A DNA stretch of 64,000 nucleotides. It comes from Pseudomonas marginalis (GTDB lineage Bacteria; Pseudomonadota; Gammaproteobacteria; Pseudomonadales; Pseudomonadaceae). Of this stretch, positions 34,401 to 43,800 are shown one piece after another. The stretch spans positions 558,001 to 622,000 of the forward strand of contig NZ_FNSU01000001.1 of NCBI RefSeq assembly GCF_900105325.1, in the 5' to 3' direction. The notes beneath the pieces were generated by a model. That model saw nothing but the letters and a program-made list of their open reading frames with translations. It had not been told where the DNA came from and searched no databases. How positions within the stretch are numbered: position 1 is the first letter of the stretch; every line of letters starts with the position of its first letter. The translations under genes and the position numbers were made by a program.

Positions 34401-36055
34401 TCAGGCGCCGACCCGGTTATGCGAGAGAGTTGTCCACGTTGCTGGAAGGGACGGCGCTCACGTTGCAGCTATTGCTCCAGCACGCCCGCCAACAGACCGT
34501 CGCGATCCACCGCAGGTTGGTGCCGCTGCTGGAGCTGGTGCAATCGCTGAGCGCGCAGGAGGCACTTTTGGATATCTATCAGCAGCCCCACCGGCAGATC
34601 ATGGAGGGGCTGCGGCAGTTGGCCGACAGTAATGAGCAAGCCATTGACTGGCGCGGCCTGCAACTGGGTTTGCTGGATGAACTGAGTCAGGTGCCCAAGT
34701 ATGGGCGGGACAAGGCCCAAGCCTTGCGCGAGAGCGAGTTGTCCGCGCCGACGGTGCTCGAACTGCAATCGCTGCAGGTCACCGCCTTGTGGGCCGTGGC
34801 GATCAATACCGAAGGGCCGACGCTGGAGGAAGGTTTTTTTCAAAGCCTGGACGACACCATTCACCGCGCCCGTTGGGCCAGTGGCTCGCAGGCGCACTTG
34901 GACGAGCTGGCGCCGCAAAGTGCGGAGCTGCGTACCGAGTTGCTGGAGAGTTTCGACCGTGTCTACGCCTTGAGCGATGATCGGATTGAGTTCTGGCGCG
35001 CTATGGCCCCGGAGCGATTCGATCTCAAGTACCTGGAGAAGCTGCAACAGTTGCTCGCGCAATTGCACAAGGAGGTTCAGCGTGAGCTGGCAGCGGTGCT
35101 GGTTCCGACAGCCGCCGCGACGCCTGCTGTGGGACGTGCGCGGGTTCGGCAGAAAAAAATCATTCGCGTGCGCAACCAGGACATGTACGTCGCCCAGGTC
35201 AAAGTGACAACCGGCGAGCATCCCCAGGAAGTGGCCGAAGTCACGGATGCCCAGGACGCGGTGATCGCCACGTTTACCCAGGCCGACGATGGCATTTGGG
35301 AGCCGGTCAAGGCACCCGCCCCGGCGCTTCCTGGGCCGCTGCCCAACCTGGGCCGGCTGGTCGAACAGGGGCAGGCGTTACGCGCACCGGTGGAAAAGGC
35401 CATCGCCGAGGTACTCAAAATGGCCAGTCGGGCCAATGAGCCTCAGTCGTTGCAGGACCTGCTGGAGCAGCGCGCCGACAAGTTGCGCCAGTGCGCCGAG
35501 GCGATCCAGCAGCGGTTGCTGCACAGCGTGCCGGAGCGCCTGGCCGCGACGCAGCGTGCCCGGGCCACAACCGAGGCCGATGAGTTGCGCGCGGCCGCCA
35601 GCCGCTTGTCCGAGCAAGGTTTGCAGGCACGCCTGGCTGCAATCAAGGCGCGCCTGCCGACCCAGGCCGGGGTGGAGGTGCTGGTCAGTCATCACGAAGC
35701 GCGCATCTTTCGCCAGGGGGCGCGGGTCGAACTCGCCGGACGGTCCAATGACTGGTTGCAAGCGTACGTGGTGATGGACGCGCAAACGCGTCAGGCCCTG
35801 TGCTACGGGCATTTTCACTACGAACGGCCGACCGGGCCGGACGACCATTTCACCGCTGCGCACCTCAAGACACCCGCGCAACATCGAATGGGCAAACAGT
35901 CCCAGGCCCAGGCCCGTGCCCAGGCATTCGCCAGCATGCAGGCGGGGCAAAGCGGGCGTGTGACGCAAACTCTGGAGATCCATCGGGGCGAAATCAACCT
36001 CAGGATGGCGCGCAGGTTGTTTTTCGATGCGCCGCAGTGGACCGGCGACTGGTGA
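31424..36055 (+). CDS. giant dermonecrotic-toxin-domain-like protein, 1543 residues
   Basis: AGGAGC lies eight bases before the ATG at 31424, so I prefer it over an earlier in-frame start. The protein has no signal peptide. The N-terminal half (for example RARIERIVNTFSSVPSLRTV, PVGQGYRYSALADEVLAR) resembles the large Pseudomonas proteins annotated with a dermonecrotic toxin domain. A hydrophobic segment around GGWLLFNTLLPFVRGPALLAGW could insert in membranes. From 34180 a long charged, probably coiled-coil region runs on (LEQDYRQSTERRETADRAL). No catalytic motif stands out. It may be a secreted or effector-like toxin; no secretion system or immunity gene is adjacent. The product class is reasonable and the activity unknown. 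Confidence 0.7.
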   Translation: MSQTPPVPTLRRARIERIVNTFSSVPSLRTVAQAQIQAALDRQYPSLHYAAAHLAIGIPVGQGYRYSALADEVLARLARARPVRYVEDFHQVMQHQREVYVQGGPGLVDLERLVNHAGGELLDAWLARLRDWWGAPRGEGTSRWAELSDELVGLLYECQMPAGMSAEHFSRLFPRQALHPSRPDRTWRSQGETLTVRTLSVRRGQSTQPPDMVPVLILDHRLLGAELRTLLVFSPATGIHPLQQLEDIEPLIPGFVSASLAHGAVEWFVEELPGDPFDALAACFAQQQSAEVMAIDRSVSRTPEQCQAMLDYVTDPHRWFESALTPEQQRLQDRLPLWLIHASPDDSLAYARLLQGLVAAQTAAAGHTFLDGIAPIRTFTAQALTHCLEKEPRAKAISPDHIELTYSLVTAVMLPGGFTSGDAHRVTLTLTELALENLGGFPHAPSRIKLNGDVAPAWLSASLLTGCVTETDVGQAYPDLLRKKLIDDPIESARREKLFSRQLRAQLPLLALELKLKREGGLSQAGYRLVEAAVQASADGRAAGMWSLAFKATPAATADEVVGFYVIGPRDTEHGPHLLYRPLSTPSLREFESQQALLEAIKTPGELHDSVLAWMAPARQPVYANGGFQEPHVAHFLAGDEFSVPDRPAPAQLSKRLEEGDPLPGLFVSTAQALVSLAQAQSVSNAQQRWRTLKAGGWLLFNTLLPFVRGPALLAGWMVQVMDSVQRDVAALASNDSVMQTQGVIDLLTNLVMILAHRASPHEWPAMLDQQASTFASPASMQRPPAVILGPATVQLQPPFSWSNSRDTLTPSLRARLEGMSLKALPQPWPSRLPGAQASGIHEGLLLDTASTPVHWQALVRGHVYRVQVARDRVRVVSADGSANGPWLKSLGGGAWDVDLGLRLRGGQSDTPTGLVDSESRRQQLEQDYRQSTERRETADRALTTARMLRDSEDTRVTEQHRATAGARYVQELQNKLEASLLELECLRALQVIRRRPGYARELSTLLEGTALTLQLLLQHARQQTVAIHRRLVPLLELVQSLSAQEALLDIYQQPHRQIMEGLRQLADSNEQAIDWRGLQLGLLDELSQVPKYGRDKAQALRESELSAPTVLELQSLQVTALWAVAINTEGPTLEEGFFQSLDDTIHRARWASGSQAHLDELAPQSAELRTELLESFDRVYALSDDRIEFWRAMAPERFDLKYLEKLQQLLAQLHKEVQRELAAVLVPTAAATPAVGRARVRQKKIIRVRNQDMYVAQVKVTTGEHPQEVAEVTDAQDAVIATFTQADDGIWEPVKAPAPALPGPLPNLGRLVEQGQALRAPVEKAIAEVLKMASRANEPQSLQDLLEQRADKLRQCAEAIQQRLLHSVPERLAATQRARATTEADELRAAASRLSEQGLQARLAAIKARLPTQAGVEVLVSHHEARIFRQGARVELAGRSNDWLQAYVVMDAQTRQALCYGHFHYERPTGPDDHFTAAHLKTPAQHRMGKQSQAQARAQAFASMQAGQSGRVTQTLEIHRGEINLRMARRLFFDAPQWTGDW

Positions 36056-36416
36056 TCGATACGGACCCTCGGGCTAGAGCGCTCCAGCTCCGGTAAATAC
36101 GACCAGGGCAGGGGCATGACGGTGCACCGATGCTGTGCAATACTCGCCGCCGTTTGCGACAGACTATTCCTACAGTTCCCAGGTGATGCCCCTCCGCAGA
36201 AGCGGCATTTGCCGAGGAATCTCGCTGAATTTTGTTGCTTATTGAGTGAAAAGCCCTGCTTGCGGCTTTCTATACTGCACGCCCCCTGAGCTGGCCGGTG
36301 TGTCGGCCGGACGGGTTTACCCACGAGGTGAGCCCGCTAGGACAGCGTCACGGCGACCCGCTGTGGCGCTGAACACTCGGTGGTTCAATCCAATAACAAA
36401 ATGAGGTTGTATCCCC
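36056..36416. other. gap before the amino acid permease
   Basis: About 360 bases without a supported gene. TATACT at 36271-36276 might be a -10 box, without a convincing -35. GAGG lies about ten bases before the permease ATG. Confidence 0.4.
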
Positions 36417-37835
36417 ATGCCAGCTGGCAACCACCTGCCCCATGGCGAGACCGCTTCTGGCGGCCCGCTCAAACGCGAACTCGGTGAGCGGCATATCCGC
36501 CTGATGGCCCTCGGCGCCTGTATCGGTGTCGGCCTGTTCCTCGGTTCGGCCAAGGCCATCGAGATGGCCGGCCCGGCGATCATGCTCTCCTACATCATTG
36601 GCGGCCTGGCGATCCTGGTGATCATGCGCGCCCTCGGCGAGATGGCCGTGCACAACCCGGTCGCCGGTTCGTTCAGCCGTTATGCCCAAGACTACCTTGG
36701 CCCGTTGGCGGGCTTCCTGACCGGCTGGAACTACTGGTTCCTGTGGCTGGTGACCTGCGTCGCCGAGATCACCGCCGTGGCGGTGTACATGGGCGTGTGG
36801 TTCCCCGATGTACCGCGCTGGATCTGGGCCCTGGCGGCCCTGGTGAGCATGGGCACCATCAACCTGATCGCCGTCAAGGCCTTCGGTGAGTTCGAGTTCT
36901 GGTTCGCCCTGATCAAGATCGTCACCATCATCGCGATGGTCATCGGCGGTGTCGGCATCATTGCCTTCGGTTTCGGCAATGACGGTGTTGCCCTGGGTAT
37001 TTCCAACCTGTGGGCCCACGGCGGCTTCCTGCCCAACGGCGTGCAGGGTGTGTTGATGTCGCTGCAGATGGTGATGTTCGCCTATTTGGGCGTGGAGATG
37101 ATCGGCCTGACCGCCGGTGAGGCGAAGAACCCGCAGAAGACCATCCCCAATGCCATCGGCTCGGTGTTCTGGCGGATTCTGCTGTTCTATGTCGGCGCGT
37201 TGTTCGTGATCCTGTCGATTTACCCGTGGAATGAAATCGGCACCCAGGGCAGCCCCTTCGTGATGACGTTCGAGCGGTTGGGCATCAAGACCGCCGCCGG
37301 CATTATCAACTTCGTGGTGATCACCGCTGCGCTGTCGTCGTGCAACGGCGGCATCTTCAGCACCGGTCGCATGCTCTACAGCCTGGCACAGAACGGCCAG
37401 GCTCCGGCGACGTTCGCCACCACTTCCAGCAATGGCGTGCCGCGTCGCGCCCTGTTGTTGTCGATAGGCGCGTTGCTGTTGGGCGTGTTGCTCAACTACC
37501 TGGTGCCGGAAAAAGTCTTTGTGTGGGTGACGTCCATCGCCACCTTCGGCGCGATATGGACCTGGGTGATGATCCTGCTGGCGCAGCTCAAGTTCCGTCG
37601 CGGCCTGAGCCCGGATGAGCGCGCCGGGCTCAAGTACCGCATGTGGCTGTACCCGGTCAGTTCCTACCTGGCGCTGGCGTTCCTGGTGCTGGTGGTCGGC
37701 TTGATGGCCTACTTCCCGGACACCCGGATCGCGCTGTACATCGGCCCGGCGTTCCTGGTGCTGCTGACCGTGTTGTTCTATGTGTTCAAGCTGCAGCCGG
37801 CCCAGGCTGGCCAGGGTTCGCCGCGCTCGGCATGA
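36417..37835 (+). CDS. amino acid permease (APC family, ProY/HutT-like)
   Basis: A 472-residue transporter with 12 predicted helices. The start contains the family signature LGACIGVGLFLGSAKAIEMA and later MRALGEMAVHNPVAGSFSRY, GEFEFWFALIKI and CNGGIFSTGRMLYSLAQNG. These mark the amino acid transporter family of the APC superfamily, close to ProY and the histidine permease HutT. Substrate cannot be decided; no hut or put genes are near. It moves amino acids into the cell with protons. It stands alone between two giant toxin-like genes and ends at a hairpin shared with the convergent one. Confidence 0.9.
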   Translation: MPAGNHLPHGETASGGPLKRELGERHIRLMALGACIGVGLFLGSAKAIEMAGPAIMLSYIIGGLAILVIMRALGEMAVHNPVAGSFSRYAQDYLGPLAGFLTGWNYWFLWLVTCVAEITAVAVYMGVWFPDVPRWIWALAALVSMGTINLIAVKAFGEFEFWFALIKIVTIIAMVIGGVGIIAFGFGNDGVALGISNLWAHGGFLPNGVQGVLMSLQMVMFAYLGVEMIGLTAGEAKNPQKTIPNAIGSVFWRILLFYVGALFVILSIYPWNEIGTQGSPFVMTFERLGIKTAAGIINFVVITAALSSCNGGIFSTGRMLYSLAQNGQAPATFATTSSNGVPRRALLLSIGALLLGVLLNYLVPEKVFVWVTSIATFGAIWTWVMILLAQLKFRRGLSPDERAGLKYRMWLYPVSSYLALAFLVLVVGLMAYFPDTRIALYIGPAFLVLLTVLFYVFKLQPAQAGQGSPRSA

Positions 37836-37847
37836 CCCCCTGAACGA

Positions 37848-37879
37848 TGGCCTGCCTGCCCCTTGCGACAGGCAGGCCA
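37848..37879. terminator. hairpin between the permease and the NEL-domain gene
   Basis: TGGCCTGCCTG (37848-37858) pairs perfectly with CAGGCAGGCCA (37869-37879). It lies between two convergent stop codons. There is little T-rich sequence on either side, so termination may be partial. Confidence 0.7.
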
Positions 37880-37883
37880 CAGG

Positions 37884-40800
37884 TCAGACGTGTTGCAGGG
37901 TCAGTTGGGTGCCTTCTGTCAGTTGCCGCACCAGGCGGTTATGTTCACTTCGTTCTTCCTCGGCCAGTGACTGGCGGCGCTCCAGGTACGCATCCGAACG
38001 CTTGTCCGGCAGTTGCTGCTCGAGCACGCTGACTTTGTAGCTCATGGTGTCCTTGATGGTCAGAAACGGCTCCGGCTCGCTACTTGCCAAATATTCGATC
38101 CAGAATTCGCTCATCAAGATCCACTCCTGCAAGGCGGGCGACTCGCCAAGCCGGAGCAGGGTGTTGCGCGCAGTGTTGACCACCTCGTCCGTGACGTAGT
38201 CATTCACGGTGTACAGCAGTTCCAGCGGATAAAACGGCAGGTCGAACTCACGGGCCAGTTTTTCGCGCAGGTACACCGTTACCTCGGCTGGGTCGACCGT
38301 CAGGTTGGCCCGTTCACGCTCAAGAATGAACTGATCGGCAAAGTGATCCAGCTGATTGAGGTAGAAGCAACTCTTGGCCAGCGCCAGCAAGGCCCTGTCG
38401 GCCATGTAACTGCGGGGTTGCTGCTTGGCCTGGTGGATACGGTGATGCAACTCCATGTTGGTGAACGCCAGCAGCACACTGTCGCCGCAGTCGCCTGAGC
38501 CGTAGGTGTTGAGGCATACCGTGTCGCGCAGTTGCCTCGACTCGCCCATGGCGCTCAGTAAGGTCCAGACTCTGTGGGTCAATGCTCTCCTTGGGGTGTC
38601 GCCGTGGATGTAGGCGTAGGTCCGCGTCAGGTCCTGCAAGACCCGGAACACATCATCGGCACTCGCCGTCTCATTGGTTTTCAAACCCTCCCACAGCGCT
38701 CTGCGTGCCGGTACATCCTGGAGCGGCACGCCCATCAGCCATTGGCTGAGGTCGTCGACGGCCACAGCCGTATGCCGAGGCGTACGCAGTTGGCCACCCA
38801 GGCGAATGCCGGTATCCAGCCGGTACGCTTCGATACTCGCCAGGGTCGGTGCCGACAGCGGGTTTTCATGCAGGAGCGTGTTGCGATTGGCGGCTTGCAG
38901 CCAGGGGTTGGTGAAGACTTCTTCTGGAATGGTGGAGATCTGGTTTTCCTGCAGGTGCAACTCCATCAGGTACGGCAGCGCACTGGCGCCACGGGGCCAT
39001 TGCGTGATGCCGGTGTTACCCAGGTGCAGGATGCGCAGTTGGGTCATTTGACTGACATCCGGGGCGAGTGCCAGGTCCGGGTTGTCGCTGAAGTCCACGT
39101 CGCGCAAGTTGACCATGGTTGCCAGGCGTTGTACCGCCTCTTCGGTCAAGCGGATGTCGTTGTCGTTCAGGTCCAGGTAGGTGAGCGAGGTCATATCCGT
39201 AATTGCACTGGGCAGTTCGGTCATCCGGCAATCGAGGTGCAATGCCTTGAGCTGGTTGAATTTAGCGAGGAATTCAACCGCCGAAGACGGGAAGGCATTG
39301 CCGGAAATCCGCAGGTGTTCAATATGGCTGAAACCGCTGGTACCTGTGATGAACGAGGCGGGTGGCAGGCCACCATCGTCCAGTTGCAACTCCAGGGAGT
39401 ACACGTGGAACAGCCCGGCGATGTAGACCGCCCTGTTGTCCCGCCGCCATGCCTGGCGCAATTGGTCGGCAATGTAGCGGCGCCGCGCCTGGCGCTGCCC
39501 GGCGGGGTCGTCGATCACGTTGTCTTCATCCAGCGCGGTCTCGCTCCAGCGCCGCAACTCCAAGTCCATGGCCTGGTACTCGGCCTTGCGACGTTCGAGC
39601 TCAATCAGCACCGCCGGCTCACTGAGGTTCAGCGACTGGATCAATTGTCGCGCGTCGTCGCGGGTGAAACGCGGATAAATCTCTTGGACCTTGGCCACCA
39701 GGTCCGGCGGCCTGGGGCCGTTGAACGGCCAGAAACGTGACCAGAGCGGGTACACCAGGAACGAACGCTCCAGGCCCATCGCCGGTTGCATCCAGGGTTG
39801 CAGGTGCGGGATATCCAGCAGGCCCTTGATCTCTACGCGGCGGGACAGGGCGATATCGGCGAGTTGCTGGCGCAGTTCGGTGATGCCGGTTTCATCGGTA
39901 ACGCCCAGGACCGTTTGCTCGCTCGCCGACAAGGTGCTGAGAATCACCCTCAGCAAGTCGTTCGAAGGTTGGCCAAGGGGCACGCTGTTGGCGTCATAAG
40001 CCTGATAGCCACGATGGGTCTTGGCCACGGTCTTGCGCGAGGTGCCTACCAAATGACCGGCCGTTTTGAGCAGGCGCCCCTGTTCGTCCCGTTCACGAAT
40101 ATCGATGCGCACATGCCTCGGCCAGGTGGGCAGGAGTTTGAGCAAATGCAGGATAATCCGGTCGCTGTCGGCATTGGCGCAGGCAGACACATGCAAGCCC
40201 TCATAGGCGCGGTTCAGTCGCAGGTCGTGGCTACTCAAGCGCGCCTGTTCCGCGAGTCGCAGGCTCAATTGGTTGTTTTCATGCAGTTGCTTGAGTTCGC
40301 GTGGCGAGGCGTGGCCAAGAATCGCCGTGACGGTGCTGGTGGGCAGATCGGGATGCTTGGCCTTGAACCGTCGCACCGACTCGCTGCCCCCGGACTCGCT
40401 GCGTTGGTACAGCGAGTGCAGGATCTGCGCCTTTTCCCGGTCGGTGTACTCGACGATCCGGGTGATCAACTGGAACAAGCGCTGCTCGTGAGTCGTCGGC
40501 AATTCACCGAGCAGGGCCAGGGTCACGTCATCGTGGGTGATAATGTTTTCCAGCAGCCTGGCGTTTTTGAAGTCGGATTCGGTGATCTTCACCGTCAGGT
40601 CGTCCGGGCTGCTGCGTTGCGGGTATTGATGGGTGACCTGGTGGTTGTCATCGACAATTTGCAGTACGTGGCTGTCGGGCCATTCCGGCAGGCTGGAGAG
40701 CACCAGTAATTGCAAGTCCGGTCGGGCGTTGGAGGCGATGGGGGTTTCGTACATCGCGTCGATGAACTGGTCGATTTCCTGGTCGATCCGAAAGCGTTTG

Positions 40801-43800
40801 CAGGTGTCGACCAGCAATGGCGGCGCTGCACGGCCGCAGCGGTGAACCTGGCGCAATAGGTGGGCAGGGGTGTCGGTCAGGGCGAGGATGTTTTTGGACA
40901 TGTCCTGGGTGAAGCTGTGGTGATCGCCCCCCAGGCGATAGAGCAGGCTATGGTCGTCCCAGCTCATCGGGTTCTCGCTGGACAGGCGCCAGGCACCGTG
41001 ACCGTTGTGCTCCAGGGTCGGGGTGTCGACGCCGACCTTCTGCGGGTGCTTGAGCCGCCATTTAAAGCTGCGCTTATCATAGATGATGCGGTACAGAGAA
41101 CCGAACAACGGCAGGTAGTGGCGGCCTTCCAGGGGGAAAATACCTTGGGCATCCGGTTGCAGGGCGGGCGGCAAGGGCAATGTGTGTTCGTACTGCGCCA
41201 GTGACCCGTTGACCAGGCTCACAAAACCTTCGGGGGTGCGTTGGCTGCTCATGTAGTCGCCCAGGGTGTGGCGCAGGCCCAGCGCATCGGTCGCACTGTG
41301 CATGCCCAGCGCCTGGTGCTCGTGGGGTTGCAGTACCGAGCCGATGGCCAGGTAGAAACTGTCGACGACCGGGGACACGGCAATCGTGCCGGCATTGCGC
41401 ATGTCGTAGGCCTCATAGGCGCCGTCGCCTGAGTGCCGCAGCTCTACGGTTCGGTCGTCTGGGCCGCTGGAGCGATAGGGGGTGGCGATGGCTCCGGCAT
41501 GCACTTCTGTGATCACGAAGTCGCGCTTGAGCCGATGGCGTACCAGCGCCGATGCGAACTCCCTGGCCCATTGGTCGGCGTCAGTGTTGTAGGGCCTTGG
41601 GTGATAAAGCCCGTCGATTGCCGCGTCGATACGCAGGGCGATGCGGTGGTTTTCCAGTTCTTCATGAAAGTGGCTGGGCAGCGCCCCCTCCTGCAAGTAG
41701 GCCTGCTGTTGGCGCGGTGTCAGAGGGTGCTGCTGCAGCAGGCGTTCCAGCAAGGCTGGGGACAAGGGGCGATTGAGATCGCGCAGTTTCTTGAGCAGCG
41801 GCGTGACCGCCACCAGCGGGGCCGATGCCTGGATGGGCAAGAAGCGTCGGGCATTGATGGGCGGGAGTGGTTCACTTTTTTCATACCCGGCATAGCTGAA
41901 GATTGCCGCGAACAACGCCATCCGCTCACGGCTCGCCAGCGCGGCCACGTCCCGGCGAACGCTCATGATCCGCTGTTCGGGCGAGGCGTCGGCCTGATCC
42001 GCCAGGCCCAGCCGTGAGTGGGCCGGTTGCAGGCTGATGATCAGGCTCAACAGCGGCTCGGCCCGATAGGGCGGCTGGCCACGATCCCCTTCGACCTGGT
42101 AGCCACTGTCTTCACTGCGGATGAGGGTCAGGGTCTTTGACTCGGCCACCGTGTGCTCGAGGTTGCCGAAGGTTTCGATCACGCTGCGTTGCGGGTCGCT
42201 GATGCTCAGCAGCAGGCTGGCGGGCCAGTCCGGCAGTTGGGTCAGCAGGCACAGCACCAGGCTGTCACCGTAGGGCGGCAGGTAACCGGGCTCAGGGAAA
42301 CGTTCGATGATCTGCTGGATCACCTGGTCAGCCTGCAGGCGCCGTACGCCCTCGATCAGGTTCAACGGTGCCGGTTCGCCACGCCAGACCCGATCCAGGG
42401 TGGTGCGGGTGGTTGCGGTGCTGCGCAGCATGCGTTCCAGGTCGAGCTGATGGATGACCGACGAACCGTTGGGCAGCATCCGTTGCAGCAATTGGATATC
42501 CGAGAGGGTATGAGCGTTGTGCAGGTCGAAGGTCCAGGCCTGCAGCGCGGGCTCGAACACAATGGGTGGCTTGTAGCTGCTGCGACCACTCTTGAGCACG
42601 TAGCGCAGGCTTGGCACCTCGTGGCTCACTTCGGCTACCAGGGTCTGGCCTTCATGATGCAGCTTGACGTATTGCTTGCCGTGTACGGTGAACACGCCCA
42701 GGGCATCGGCGCTTTTGCCATCCAGTAGGTATTGCCGATCATGGGCATAAGGGCCTGGGTCGGCCTTCCACAGTTCATCCACGCCGTCGGGGCGCGTGAC
42801 CTTGCGGGGGTTGCCCAGCCGTTGCAGGTGTTCGAGCATGCGTTGGCGATGGGCTTTACCCGCGACATTGATCAGGCGTCCGCTGATTGCCAGGTCGGCG
42901 ACGTCGGTCAGGGTCGAGGCAAAGCCGCTGGCGTCGCCCTTGGCGGCTTCATTCAGGCCGACGCTGACGCTGTAGGTCATGCTGCCCAGCACCGCCAGTT
43001 GCATGATTCGGTTCATGCCCGTGACGCCACCGGGCAGGGGGGTCAGCAGCAGTTGCAGGACTTCGGATGCAATGGCGGCGGCGGCATCCTTGACGGCTTG
43101 CCAATCGGCTTCGGAGCGGCTGCTGGCGAGGGTGTCCATGTCGGCCTGGCAACGCTGCAACTGACGATATGCCAGGGCTTGGCGCAATGTCTCGGCGGGG
43201 CCGGCATGCGGGTCGGTGGCGAAGCGGATATCGTTGAGTGTGCGTTCCGGGAAGGCGTTGTGAAACCCGTCGTACAGTGTGCCCGCCAGCCAGTTCATGC
43301 CCTCGGGGCGTTTTTCCTGGGTCAGCAATGACTGGAAGGCCGACAAGCCCACCAAGGGCAACTGCCGGGAAAACCAGCCGAGGTCGCCTTGCTGGTGACT
43401 GTCCAGCAGTTGCTGACGAAAGTCGGCTTCTGCCGAGCGGGCATCGTCGTGGTAGCGAAACGCGCCGCCAGGGCGGAAAGGAAAATAGGACAGCACCCCG
43501 AGGCTGGCAATCTTGATCAGCATCAAGGGCACGGGAATGTAACTCTCCCACGCCACGAACGGCACGGAGACAATGGGCGTGACGCCTGAGGTCAGGCTCA
43601 GGCTCTCGATCGACAGCTGCGTCCCGCTGCCGTCGATCGATGCCCTGAGGCGCTCATACATCGTGCGGGTCAAACCGTTGTGGGCGCGGTTGCGCCAGGC
43701 GTCTAATACATCGAACTGCAGCAGGGCCTGCGCGGCGTCATTCATCAATTGACGCAGCGTGCCATGCTCGCCCAGCGTGGCTCGGATCGTAACGTGCAGT

